Shown one piece after another: positions 45,260-53,678 of a stretch of DNA of 64,000 bases. Made by a program: the position numbers and the translations under genes. This stretch comes from HGM11368 sp051883455. Lineage in GTDB: Bacteria; Bacillota; Clostridia; Christensenellales; UBA3700. The DNA is taken from contig JBJETT010000012.1 in assembly GCA_051883455.1 (NCBI GenBank), positions 1 through 64,000 of the forward strand, in the 5' to 3' direction. Position 1 is the stretch's first letter. Each line of letters opens with the position of its first letter. The notes under the pieces were generated by a model, which did no database searches, was not told where the DNA came from, and saw only the letters and a list, made by a program, of their open reading frames with translations.

Positions 45260-46657
45260 ATGCAATACGACGTAATAATTATCGGAGCGGGACCTGCGGG
45301 CATATTTACCGCACTCGAGATGTTGAGAAGGGATTACAAAGGCAAGATTATCATTGTCGAAAAGGGCAAGGCTATAGAGAATAGAAGCTGTCCAAAATCC
45401 AAGACCAACAAGTGCGTCAACTGCAAGCCGTACTGTCATATCACCACGGGCTTTTCGGGAGCGGGCGCTTTTTCCGACGGCAAGCTGTCGTTGAGCTACG
45501 AGGTAGGCGGACAACTGCCCGAACTTATCGGCGAAGAGTACGCTCAACAGATGATAGATTATACCGACAAAATCTATCTTGAGTTTGGCGCCGATACGCA
45601 CGTAGAGGGCGTAGGTCAAGACGAAGAAGTCAAGGAGATAAGGAAGAAGGCTATCCAAGCTGACCTCAAGTTGGTAGACTGCCCAATCAGGCACTTGGGC
45701 ACGGAGAAAGCTCAAGAAATATACTATTCTATCGAGCAATACTTGCTCAATCACGGCGTAGAGATTTTGTTTGGTTACCAATGCTCCAACATAACTCTCG
45801 ACGGCGAGGTTTGCACGGGCGTCATCATCGACAACGGCAAAGAGGAGAAGGTTTTGCAAGGCAAAAACGTTGTAATTGCCACGGGTAGAAGAGGCGCGGA
45901 TTGGTTAGAGCATCTTTGTGCCGAGCACAATATCCTTCACGAGCCGGGCACGGTCGATATCGGCGTGAGAGTCGAGGTGCGCAACGAGGTTATGGAAAAG
46001 GTCAACAGAGTGCTGTATGAGTCCAAGCTCATCGGCTATCCGGCGCCTTTCCGCAACAAGGTTCGTACTTTCTGTCAAAACCCCGGCGGTTTCGTAGCGC
46101 AAGAGAACTACGACAACGACCTTGCCGTAGTCAACGGACACTCGTATAAAGAGCTCAAATCCAACAATACCAACCTCGCAATCTTGTGCTCTCACAACTT
46201 CCGCGAGCCTTTCAACCAACCTATCGCTTATGCGCAAAAGATTGGCGAGCTCACCAACATGCTAGGCGCGGGACACATACTCGTGCAGAGATTTGGCGAC
46301 ATTATGGAAGGCAAGAGAACGTGGCAAAAGGAACTCTCCCGTTCCAACGTCAAGCCAACCTTGCCCGACGCGATTGCGGGCGACATAACGGCGGCTATGC
46401 CTTATAGGTCTATGATTAATATCATCAACTTTATCCACGCTGTAGACAAGGTTGTTCCGGGCTTTGCATCTGCCGAAACCTTGCTCTATTCGCCTGAGCT
46501 CAAATTCTATTCCAACAGAGTCAAGATGGACAAGGACTTCAACACCAGTATCCAAGGCTTGCACTGCTTGGGCGACTCTAGCGGCTGGACGAGAGGCTTG
46601 ATGATGGCTTCCGTCATGGGCGTCATCATGGGTCAAAAACTTATGGAAAGACAATAA
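45260..46657 (+). CDS. FAD-dependent dehydrogenase (COG2509-like)
   Basis: The 465-residue protein begins with the dinucleotide-binding motif IIGAGPAGIFTALEML. It has a cysteine-rich NRSCPKSKTNKCVNCKPYCHI stretch near residue 50, GFSGAGAFSDGKLSL near 75, VVIATGRRGADW near 205, and an FAD-closing GLHCLGDSSGWTRGLMMASVMG near 435. This is the COG2509 family of uncharacterised FAD dehydrogenases. Reaction and substrate are unknown. It has a GGAGG site and is followed by a terminator, so it is monocistronic. Confidence 0.85.
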   Translation: MQYDVIIIGAGPAGIFTALEMLRRDYKGKIIIVEKGKAIENRSCPKSKTNKCVNCKPYCHITTGFSGAGAFSDGKLSLSYEVGGQLPELIGEEYAQQMIDYTDKIYLEFGADTHVEGVGQDEEVKEIRKKAIQADLKLVDCPIRHLGTEKAQEIYYSIEQYLLNHGVEILFGYQCSNITLDGEVCTGVIIDNGKEEKVLQGKNVVIATGRRGADWLEHLCAEHNILHEPGTVDIGVRVEVRNEVMEKVNRVLYESKLIGYPAPFRNKVRTFCQNPGGFVAQENYDNDLAVVNGHSYKELKSNNTNLAILCSHNFREPFNQPIAYAQKIGELTNMLGAGHILVQRFGDIMEGKRTWQKELSRSNVKPTLPDAIAGDITAAMPYRSMINIINFIHAVDKVVPGFASAETLLYSPELKFYSNRVKMDKDFNTSIQGLHCLGDSSGWTRGLMMASVMGVIMGQKLMERQ

Positions 46658-46681
46658 ACAATCATCGTATTTATTATCAAC

Positions 46682-46711
46682 AAAAAAGCACTTCAATCGG
46701 GGTGCTTTTTG
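46682..46711 (+). terminator. Terminator after the FAD-dependent dehydrogenase
   Basis: AAAAAGCAC pairs with GTGCTTTTT around a loop of about 10 bases. It lies 25 bases after the stop codon. Confidence 0.8.
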
Positions 46712-46870
46712 TGTTGCATAGCGTCAGGACAAACAAGGGCTAAATGACGACAATAGGAAAGATTAAAGATAGAAAAAATACCAAGTCTTTACACTACTTT
46801 TTACACTAGTTTTTGATTAAATAAATATTTTTTGCGTAAAAAAAGCCACTTTTCACCCGAAAAATGGCTA

Positions 46871-46960
46871 TGGCGCAGAGTTAGGGATTTGAACCCTAGG
46901 TATGCTTTCACATACACACGATTTCCAATCGTGCGCCTTCGACCACTCAGCCAACTCTGC
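46871..46960 (-). tRNA. tRNA-Ser (anticodon GGA)
   Basis: The minus strand gives an acceptor stem GCAGAGT/AACTCTGC-type pairing, anticodon loop TTGGAAA with GGA, a long variable arm (GTATGTGAAAGCATAC), T arm GGTTCAAATCC and an encoded CCA. This is the second serine tRNA in the window. Confidence 0.95.
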
Positions 46961-46981
46961 AAGTCACCAAGTTACAAAGAG

Positions 46982-47010
46982 ATATTATCATATAATCGGC
47001 ATTTTATCAA
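46982..47010 (-). promoter_or_regulatory. Promoter of tRNA-Ser(GGA)
   Basis: On the minus strand TTGATA (47010-47005) and TAATAT (46987-46982) are 17 bases apart, about 22 bases before the tRNA. Confidence 0.55.
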
Positions 47011-47028
47011 GCGTTTTGCGCTCTTTTG

Positions 47029-47060
47029 AAAAAATCTCTCCCCGCGTCAGTTGGGGAGAG
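47029..47060 (-). terminator. Terminator downstream of the PepV-like gene
   Basis: CTCTCCCC (47036-47043) and GGGGAGAG (47053-47060) pair over a 9-base loop. On the minus strand it is followed by ATTTTTT. On the plus strand it is followed by GGTATTTTTT, so it may work in both directions. Confidence 0.75.
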
Positions 47061-47073
47061 GGTATTTTTTGTG

Positions 47074-47100
47074 CAAAAACTCGATACGTATCGACTTTTT
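47074..47100. terminator. CGATACGTATCG hairpin at the PepV-like gene end
   Basis: TCGATACGTATCGA (47081-47094) is a perfect palindrome flanked by AAAAAC and CTTTTT. It abuts the stop codon of the minus-strand peptidase gene and resembles an intrinsic terminator on both strands. Confidence 0.55.
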
Positions 47101-48394
47101 AGAAACAAAGCTTGCGTATTGCTTGTTTGTAGATATCATACGTTTTTCTTAGAGTCGGTATATCTACGCACTCGTTTTTTTGGTGGATAGTGGATATTTG
47201 GTCGGGGAAAATTGGACCGAAAGCCACACCGCAAGGTAGCGCCCTTGCATACGTTCCACCGCCGATTGCTATAGGCTCGGCGTTTCGTCCCGTTTGCTCG
47301 TTGTATACGGAGAGAAGACTTTGCACCAACTCGCTGTCCTTTTCCACGTACAGCGGATTGTGGAAATGCGTGAGCTCGGCTTTGGCGCCCAAGGCTTTGC
47401 TTATCAATTCGCCCACGTATTGTATAGGATAGGTCACGGGTATGCGAGTATCTATAGTGAGGGTTATCCAAGTTTTGCCGTCTATGTTTTCGCTACCTAT
47501 ACAACCCACGTTAAAGGTAAGCTTTCCGCTCTTATCGTCACTGAGTTTTGCCCCCACGCCACTGCCGTCGTTGTGGCTTAGCAAGCTATCAAGCTTTGCC
47601 CACTGTGGACTGACGGAATTCAACGCACCGAGAATATGCCACAGCGCATTGTCGCCTTGCCAAGGGGTAGAAGCGTGCGCAGGTTTACCCACGGCGTAGA
47701 GCACGGTGTTTCCGTTCACGGTTGTCACCTTGACTTTTTCGTTTGGTTTGACGTCGACTTTTCCTTGCAATACGCACTCGCAGTCCGCCATAACAATATT
47801 ACCGCGGCTACCGCCCTTGATACTCATCAAGCCGTCCGGCGCGGGAATTTTGACTTGCCAATGCGCAAGTCCCTTTTCGCAGTTGATGACGGGGAAGTCG
47901 CCGTCGGGAGAGAAACCTTGGCTTGGCATCACGTCCTTTTGCATATATCTTTCGATACATTTCCAACCGCTTTCCTCGTTGCCGCCCCACACGAACCTGA
48001 TTTTTTTGCGAGGCTTCAAGCCTTGTTGCAACAGCTCGTAGGTCGCCCAAAGACAACACAGCATTGGACCTTTGTCGTCCAGCACGCCTCTGCCGTATAT
48101 CACGTCGCCCACACGTTCTCCGAGAGGGGAATAATCCCAATCGTTGTCCCAAGGCACGACGTCCACGTGTCCCAATATGCCGAAGCTATCTCCTTCGCCC
48201 ACGTCGGCGGTGAGGTAATATCCTTCCTCGTTGTGGGTACAAAAGCCAATTTTTTTGGACAATTCGTCGATATATTGCAGGCACTCGCCCACGCCTTTTC
48301 CAAAAGGGCTGAGAGGGTGAGGTTTGCCTTGCGTAGAGTCTATGGCAAGCAAATCCATCAGGCTATCTATCATTTTATCAAAAAATTCGCTCAT
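47099..48394 (-). CDS. M20 family dipeptidase (PepV/Sapep-like)
   Basis: The 431-residue zinc peptidase hydrolyses dipeptides in the cytosol. Metal-site motifs are GILGHVDVVP near residue 73, GRGVLDDKGPML near 100 (bridging Asp), and GGNEESGWKC near 137 (catalytic Glu pair), plus the later EKGLAHWQV and a C-terminal GGGTYARALP. It has the large lid insertion typical of PepV. The start is the ATG after GGAGCGAG. It is alone on its strand and diverges from gltX. Confidence 0.9.
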   Translation of the reverse strand: MSEFFDKMIDSLMDLLAIDSTQGKPHPLSPFGKGVGECLQYIDELSKKIGFCTHNEEGYYLTADVGEGDSFGILGHVDVVPWDNDWDYSPLGERVGDVIYGRGVLDDKGPMLCCLWATYELLQQGLKPRKKIRFVWGGNEESGWKCIERYMQKDVMPSQGFSPDGDFPVINCEKGLAHWQVKIPAPDGLMSIKGGSRGNIVMADCECVLQGKVDVKPNEKVKVTTVNGNTVLYAVGKPAHASTPWQGDNALWHILGALNSVSPQWAKLDSLLSHNDGSGVGAKLSDDKSGKLTFNVGCIGSENIDGKTWITLTIDTRIPVTYPIQYVGELISKALGAKAELTHFHNPLYVEKDSELVQSLLSVYNEQTGRNAEPIAIGGGTYARALPCGVAFGPIFPDQISTIHQKNECVDIPTLRKTYDIYKQAIRKLCF

Positions 48395-48508
48395 ACTCGC
48401 TCCTTGTCTTGACTTAAACTTATAATTGTTGCATAATTATTATACACACAAAATCATATTTTGTGCAACGTTTAACAACCAATGCCAAGCATTGAAATTG
48501 AGGAAAGA

Positions 48509-49960
48509 ATGCAAAAAGTTAGAACCAGATTTGCTCCAAGCCCAACGGGATTTATGCACATAGGCAACTTGCGCACTTGCTTGTACGCCTACTTGTTTGC
48601 ACGCAAGAATGACGGCACGTTCGTTTTGAGGATAGAGGACACCGATAGAGAAAGATACGTGGACGGCGCGGTAGACGTCATCTACAACACGCTCCGCAAG
48701 GCGGGCATCGAGCACGACGAAGGTCCCGACAAGGACGGCGGATACGGACCTTATATCCAATCCGAGCGCAAGGGTATGTACCTTGAGTATGCTAAACAAC
48801 TCGTCGAGAGGGGTGGAGCGTACTACTGTTTTTGTACCAAGGAGAGGCTTGACAGCTTAGCCGACAAGGATGGCGTCAAAAAGTACGACAAACATTGTCT
48901 TAGCCTATCCAAAGAAGAAGTCCAAGCGCGACTTGACGCGGGCGAGCCTTACGTCATCAGACAAAATATCCCTACCGAGGGCGTCAGCGAATACGACGAT
49001 ATGGTTTTCGGACACATCAGCGTGCCCAACGAGGATATGGAAGACAACATTCTCATCAAGTCGGACGGCATGCCGACCTACAACTTCGCCAACGTTGTCG
49101 ACGACCACCTCATGGCAATCAACTACGTCATTCGCGGAGTAGAGTACCTCTCGTCCACGCCCAAGTACAACCTTTTGTACGACGGTTTTGGTTGGGAAAG
49201 ACCTCACTACATGCACCTTTCGCCAATCATGAAGGACGCTCAACGCAAGCTAAGCAAGCGTTACGGCGACGCCAACTTCGAGGACTTTATCGCCAAAGGC
49301 TACTTGCCGGAGGCAATCGTCAACTATATCGCGCTACTTGGTTGGAGCCCAAAGGGCAACCAAGAAAAGCTCTCCATGCAAGACCTCATCGAGCAGTTTG
49401 ACGTAGAGGGCATATCCAAGTCGCCAAGCATATTCGACGAGCAAAAGATGCGTTGGCTCAACGGCGAATATATCAAAGCGCTCAGCGTAGACGAGTTCGT
49501 CGAGGTAGCAACGCCATACTTCGAGCAGTCGGAAGTAGCGGGCAAGTACGACTATGCCAAGCTTGCCAAACTTCTCATTCCAAGGACGGAAATTCTCAGC
49601 GAAATCCCCGACAAAATCAACTTCTTGGCGCACTTTGGCGAGTACGACGTCAACATGTTCGAGCATAAGAAGATGAAAGTCACTTTGCCTATCGCCTACG
49701 CTTCTCTCGTAGAGTGCAAGAAGATATTGCAAAACGTGAGCGAAGAGGAATGGTGCGACGAAAGACTCAAAGAGTACGTAGGTACGGTTGCCACTACTCT
49801 CGCATGCAAGAGCGGACAAGTCTTTTTACCACTGCGCCTAGCTATTACCGCAGCCGCAACCACCCCGGGCGGAGCAACGGAGATGGCGGAATTGCTCGGC
49901 AAAGAAGAGACGCTAAGACGTCTAGACTTCTCCATAGACCTCTTGTCCAAGAGCCTATAA
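48509..49960 (+). CDS. gltX: Glutamyl-tRNA synthetase
   Basis: The class I synthetase of 483 residues charges tRNA-Glu. It has the HIGH-type motif APSPTGFMHIGNLRT at residues 9-23, RIEDTDRERY near 46, and the KMSKS-type motif KLSKRYGD near 247. The start is taken at the second in-frame ATG, which follows GAGGAAAG; the first ATG nine codons earlier lacks a site. The C-terminal anticodon-binding domain is complete. It ends near a strong palindrome shared with the convergent rpsR operon. Confidence 0.95.
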   Translation: MQKVRTRFAPSPTGFMHIGNLRTCLYAYLFARKNDGTFVLRIEDTDRERYVDGAVDVIYNTLRKAGIEHDEGPDKDGGYGPYIQSERKGMYLEYAKQLVERGGAYYCFCTKERLDSLADKDGVKKYDKHCLSLSKEEVQARLDAGEPYVIRQNIPTEGVSEYDDMVFGHISVPNEDMEDNILIKSDGMPTYNFANVVDDHLMAINYVIRGVEYLSSTPKYNLLYDGFGWERPHYMHLSPIMKDAQRKLSKRYGDANFEDFIAKGYLPEAIVNYIALLGWSPKGNQEKLSMQDLIEQFDVEGISKSPSIFDEQKMRWLNGEYIKALSVDEFVEVATPYFEQSEVAGKYDYAKLAKLLIPRTEILSEIPDKINFLAHFGEYDVNMFEHKKMKVTLPIAYASLVECKKILQNVSEEEWCDERLKEYVGTVATTLACKSGQVFLPLRLAITAAATTPGGATEMAELLGKEETLRRLDFSIDLLSKSL

Positions 49961-50042
49961 TCAACAACGTAGTAGAAATAACGATATAAGTTATATATAT
50001 TTTCTACAACTTGCCTACGATGAAAACTAAGCTTAAATATGC

Positions 50043-50070
50043 AAAAAAGTCGATACGTATCGACTTTTTT
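50043..50070. terminator. CGATACGTATCG hairpin after gltX
   Basis: AAAAAAGTCGATACG and its complement form a perfect 28-base palindrome (A-run, GTCGATACGTATCGAC, T-run). It can act as a terminator for gltX on the plus strand and lies beyond the rpsR terminator on the minus strand. Confidence 0.75.
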
Positions 50071-50073
50071 CGT

Positions 50074-50100
50074 AAAAAAAGACCGCGCTTTTGCACGGTC
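50074..50100 (-). terminator. Terminator of the rpsF-ssb-rpsR operon
   Basis: GACCGTGC and GCGCGGTC pair over a 4-base loop (50081-50100) and are followed on the minus strand by seven T residues. Confidence 0.85.
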
Positions 50101-50120
50101 TAAATTGTTTGTCCTATTGC

Positions 50121-50369
50121 TTAGTCTGCTACGTATGGGAGCAAAGCCATAACTCTAGCTCTCTTGATAGCTTCTGCAAGGATTCTTTGGTGCTTTGCAC
50201 AAACACCGCTCATTCTTCTAGGAAGGATTTTGCCCGACTCGCTGATATACTTGCGGAGCTTAGCAACGTCCTTATAATCAATTTCTTCTACCTTATCAAC
50301 GCAGAAGGTGCAAACTTTTTTGCGTGGTACTCTCTTAGGAGCACGCTTAACTACCTTTTCTTCGCTCAT
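50121..50369 (-). CDS. rpsR: 30S ribosomal protein S18
   Basis: The 82-residue basic protein has the S18 pattern: KKVCTFCVDK near residue 17, IDYKDVAKLRKYISESGKILPRR, and GVCAKHQRILAEAIKRARVMALLPYV. It binds S6 in the small subunit. It keeps four cysteines as two pairs (C20/C23 and one more), a zinc-type feature of some S18 copies. It is the last gene of rpsF-ssb-rpsR. Confidence 0.97.
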   Translation of the reverse strand: MSEEKVVKRAPKRVPRKKVCTFCVDKVEEIDYKDVAKLRKYISESGKILPRRMSGVCAKHQRILAEAIKRARVMALLPYVAD

Positions 50370-50384
50370 TTTTAATTCTCCTTA

Positions 50385-50786
50385 TTAGAATGGAAGTTCG
50401 TCGTCAACGACGGTGAGGTCGGAGATATCGTTACCGCTCTTTTTTGGAGCAGGTTTTTCTTCTCCTTCGCCACGGTTTGCCGATGACAAGAACTCTACTT
50501 CGTCGGCGGTAACTTCTACCGACGTTCTTTTGGTGCCGTCGTTGGCTTCGTAGTTACGAATTTGGATAGAACCGGAGACGGCAACTTTTCTGCCCTTAGT
50601 CAGATTGTTGTAACAGTTGTCGGCAAGACCTCTCCAAGCGATAACGTTAAAAAAGTCCGCCTCGTTATTCTCTCTAGAAAAACGACGGTTTACTGCGACG
50701 GTAAATCTGCAATAATCTACGCCGTTAGGGGTGGTGGCTTTTTCAGGGTCTCTGGTAAGGTTGCCTGTCAAAAAAATCTTATTCAT
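50385..50786 (-). CDS. ssb: Single-stranded DNA-binding protein
   Basis: The 133-residue protein has an OB fold with MNKIFLTGNLTRDPE at the start, FTVAVNRRFSREN, FFNVIAWRGLADNC, and a Gly/Pro/Ser-poor tail ending in DELPF, the conserved acidic tip that recruits DNA-repair and replication partners. It lies between rpsF and rpsR, as in most Firmicutes. Confidence 0.97.
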   Translation of the reverse strand: MNKIFLTGNLTRDPEKATTPNGVDYCRFTVAVNRRFSRENNEADFFNVIAWRGLADNCYNNLTKGRKVAVSGSIQIRNYEANDGTKRTSVEVTADEVEFLSSANRGEGEEKPAPKKSGNDISDLTVVDDELPF

Positions 50787-50796
50787 ACATTACTCC

Positions 50797-51075
50797 TTAT
50801 TTGCGAATAATCATGCATCTAACGCAGTTCTCGGAAATCTTGACGAAATTCTCAAGTTCTGCAGGCACGGTCGCTTGCGCGCTGAATGTCCACAATACGT
50901 AGTAACCTTCCGTAGTGTAGTCGATAGGGTAAGCATATTTTTTCGTTCCCCACTTATCGGTGCTTTCAACAGCGCCGTTAGCGTTGATAATGCTTTCTAC
51001 CTTGTCGCATACAGCTTGCTTTTCTTCATCAGAAATTGCATTTTTGATAATGAGTAAAAGCTCGTACTTGTTCAT
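50797..51075 (-). CDS. rpsF: 30S ribosomal protein S6
   Basis: The 92-residue protein begins MNKYELLLIIKN and contains WGTKKYAYPIDYTTEGYYVLWTF and CVRCMI(I). The start is chosen for its perfect AAGGAGG site; an upstream extension has no site. It starts the rpsF-ssb-rpsR operon. Confidence 0.97.
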   Translation of the reverse strand: MNKYELLLIIKNAISDEEKQAVCDKVESIINANGAVESTDKWGTKKYAYPIDYTTEGYYVLWTFSAQATVPAELENFVKISENCVRCMIIRK

Positions 51076-51080
51076 AGAAA

Positions 51081-51127
51081 ACCTCCTTTTGGACTGATGT
51101 CCCCCACTCTCAGGCAGGGGCAAGGAT
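51081..51127 (-). promoter_or_regulatory. Structured leader of rpsF
   Basis: On the minus strand GCCCC (about 51122) pairs with GGGGG (about 51103) around a CUGCCUGAGAGU loop, followed by GGAC-AUCA-GUCC. Known S6:S18 complexes repress their own operon by binding a leader hairpin in several phyla, and this may be that motif. The match to a consensus was not tested. Confidence 0.4.
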
Positions 51128-51152
51128 TTTGAAATATTCAAAACGTAAGTAG

Positions 51153-51181
51153 AATATACCAAAAAAAATGTATTTTGTAAA
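51153..51181 (-). promoter_or_regulatory. Promoter of rpsF-ssb-rpsR
   Basis: On the minus strand TTTACA (51181-51176) and TATATT (51158-51153) are 17 bases apart. Confidence 0.6.
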
Positions 51182-52176
51182 GCAAAAAATATCGTTTTGT
51201 TGCCAAAGATTACTTAATTATATTATTTTGCCAAGCAATCTACGTCATTGCGAGCCTTTGGCGTGGCAATCTCAAGTATTATGTCCTTGCGAGTGAAACG
51301 TGGCAATCTCAACCCTATTATAAAAGCCTCTTTGTGCAAAGGGGGTGTCTCACGGCATATTTACTTCGTTATGCATTGTCAAGCGGCAATTTTTCTCACT
51401 CACGTACGCAGTATAGTACGCTCGCTACGCTTTGGGAGTGTATATACGTCGCAATACTGTGTCGAACTTGCGTTTGCGTTACGGTCACATACGATATAGT
51501 ATGCTCCCTTACGCAATACTCGTTCTCCTTGTCTTGCTCGTATCTACGCACCCAAAGGGTGTATGTCATTGCGAGTGTAACGAAGTGAAACGTGGCAATC
51601 TCAAACAACAAAAAAGCCGTCCTCTTGTGTTCGGGAAGGTGGTCTTGCGGCATATCTACGTCGTTATGCTTTGTCGAACTTGCGGTTGTGCTTAGTCACA
51701 TACAAGAAGTATGCTCCTGTCGCCCAATCCTCGGTCTCTTTGCCTAACTCGCACCTATGCCGCAAGAAAAACCGCGGTAGCGATGGAAGGGTTGTTAAAT
51801 CTTATAATCCTATGAGAGTACGACTAAAACTACTTACTTAAAATCTCCTCTCACGCCATAGGTACAAGCAAGACAAGGAGAGTGAGGACAGTGTGAGGGA
51901 GCATACTTATCGTATGTGACCGACACGCTACCGCAAACTCGACACAGTATTGCGTAGTAGATATGGCGTGAGAGTGTGCCGCAGGTTTACAAATAGGTCG
52001 TAGATAGGGAGCGAGCCAAACGATAAACGATGATTGCACTTTTTGTGCAATCGAGTCGGAGTGACGGAGAGCGAACGTGGCGTGAGAGCCCAAAAAATTC
52101 TTTACAAATAAGCCCTTTACAAAATTTGTTATATATAGTATTATAAATATAATACAATAAATCAAGAGGTGAAATT
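51182..52176. repeat. One-kilobase gap of mosaic palindromic repeats
   Basis: No gene is seen. Three GTCATTGCGAG/GTCCTTGCGAG...GGCAATCTCAA palindromes lie at 51244-51275, 51283-51312 and 51565-51605. A second kind (CACGTACGCA...AGTACGCTC) lies at about 51361-51555 and, in the opposite direction, at about 51845-52000. A third kind (AAAGCC...GGAAGG or GCAAAGGG) appears near 51323-51355 and 51611-51660. The same pieces recur in the 21.0 and 58.8 kb gaps. Confidence 0.75.
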
Positions 52177-53616
52177 ATGGCTATTGGAACAGCAAAGTTA
52201 CCAAAATGGGCGCTTGCGCTCATCATCGTAGTAGTAATTCTCGGTGTTCTTGCGGGCACGGTAGGCATCGTCTTTGCCGTATTGGGCAAAAATGCAGCTC
52301 CTGCACCTGCACCTGCGGGCACGACCGACGCAATTATGAACGTCAACGGCTATCAACAAAAGGTAGCGGACGTAAGTACTCTCGCGCTTGTCAACAACGG
52401 CAAAATCGTAAGCGTACAAGAGATGCTTACGGCAACGGGGCTTGACGTCAACAAGGCGGAAGACAAAGCGCAAATCGCAGAGTACATATACAATATGGCA
52501 GTGCGCAACAATGCGTCAGTTCAAGGCTCGGCATACGAAGTGCTTACCGACGCAACCGTCAACGCATACCAAGTAAACGCATTGGGAATCAAAATGGACT
52601 ACTTCAACGTAGGACTTCGTAGCACCTATTCTTCCATGACGGGACCAATGGGTTATTTTAGCCAGACAATATCGGGCGTAACCATCCTTGACCTTCAAGG
52701 TATGGAAGCAGTAGGCAATACTCTCAAGAGCAACTTTGGATACAATATTCAATCTTTCGGCAACAGCGACTTCAACGCATTTAGACAGTCAGGCAACGGC
52801 GGTGCAACCTTCCTTAGCGAAGAGAAGGGTGGATACAAATATATCTTGGGTGCAACCAAGAAAGAGAGCACCAAGTTCCCTACCAAGACGGGCAAGAACT
52901 TCACCATCAGCGAAGCAACCGCTAGCACTGCAACCCCATCTCCGTTGTTTACCGCAACCAATTGGTGGGATGCTCTTCCTGATATGCCTGTAGTTGACAA
53001 AGACGGCAATCCTGTCAAAGTAGAAGGCGACGTATACGGTGTTCCATACACCTACGACCTTGGCAACTACGGAGCAGGTTGGGCAAAATACGACTTCCAA
53101 AAGGACTATCTCGATTTGGAAAATACAAAGGTAGAGTATAGTGCAAGGGACGATATATATACCATTACGCTTGCAGTCAAAGAGGACAAAATAGACGTTG
53201 CCTGCAAGTATGCTAAGGGCGACCTTATCAAGGATACGCAAGCATATTTGCGTTTGAAAGACCCTAAGTACACCAAGCTTGAAAACACCATTCAAGTATA
53301 CGGCAACGGACTTATCAAATGTTGGGTAAGAGACGAAATCATGGGCTCTACCGAAAATGCGCAACTCAAAGTTCTCCCTGGTGAAGCAGCGGGCGGCGGC
53401 AACACCGGCAACTCTTCGGTAACTGTATTCTCCTATGATGAGAGAGACTACAACGCAGAGAGAATGGCAGCTCTTTATTGGCCTGAACTTGGCAATGCGG
53501 CTTTGTTTAAGGGTGCGCTAGCAAACAAACAACTCAATTTGTCTGCATATCCTACGATTGACACCTATGCGCCTAACGTATGGGGCAAGCCATACGTGCC
53601 TAAGACAAGCGAATAA
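52177..53616 (+). CDS. Membrane-anchored extracytoplasmic protein of unknown function
   Basis: The 479-residue protein has a short cytoplasmic start, one hydrophobic helix (about residues 12-36), an Ala/Pro spacer (APAPAPAG), then a large extracytoplasmic part. It contains two Trp-rich spots (TNWWDALPDMP, YGAGWAKYDF) and a GGGNTG linker near 410 before a final compact segment rich in Tyr. I recognise no family. A GAGGTGAAA site precedes the ATG. It lies 62 bases before an amino-sugar kinase gene but a strong hairpin separates them. Confidence 0.65.
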   Translation: MAIGTAKLPKWALALIIVVVILGVLAGTVGIVFAVLGKNAAPAPAPAGTTDAIMNVNGYQQKVADVSTLALVNNGKIVSVQEMLTATGLDVNKAEDKAQIAEYIYNMAVRNNASVQGSAYEVLTDATVNAYQVNALGIKMDYFNVGLRSTYSSMTGPMGYFSQTISGVTILDLQGMEAVGNTLKSNFGYNIQSFGNSDFNAFRQSGNGGATFLSEEKGGYKYILGATKKESTKFPTKTGKNFTISEATASTATPSPLFTATNWWDALPDMPVVDKDGNPVKVEGDVYGVPYTYDLGNYGAGWAKYDFQKDYLDLENTKVEYSARDDIYTITLAVKEDKIDVACKYAKGDLIKDTQAYLRLKDPKYTKLENTIQVYGNGLIKCWVRDEIMGSTENAQLKVLPGEAAGGGNTGNSSVTVFSYDERDYNAERMAALYWPELGNAALFKGALANKQLNLSAYPTIDTYAPNVWGKPYVPKTSE

Positions 53617-53627
53617 CACGCTACACA

Positions 53628-53653
53628 CGGCAACCGCCCATCGGCGGTTGCCG
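53628..53653 (+). terminator. Strong hairpin after the anchored protein gene
   Basis: CGGCAACCGCC (53628-53638) pairs with GGCGGTTGCCG (53643-53653) over a 4-base loop. It lacks a T run, so it may be an RNA-stabilising or Rho-independent-weak element. Confidence 0.5.
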
Positions 53654-53678
53654 AATAATATTGACAACGGAGAAATAA

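Noticed and set aside
51182..52176. Possible CRISPR array among the repeats in the 51 kb gap
   Set aside because: Repeats differ in length and spacing, are palindromic, recur in other gaps, and have no cas genes nearby.
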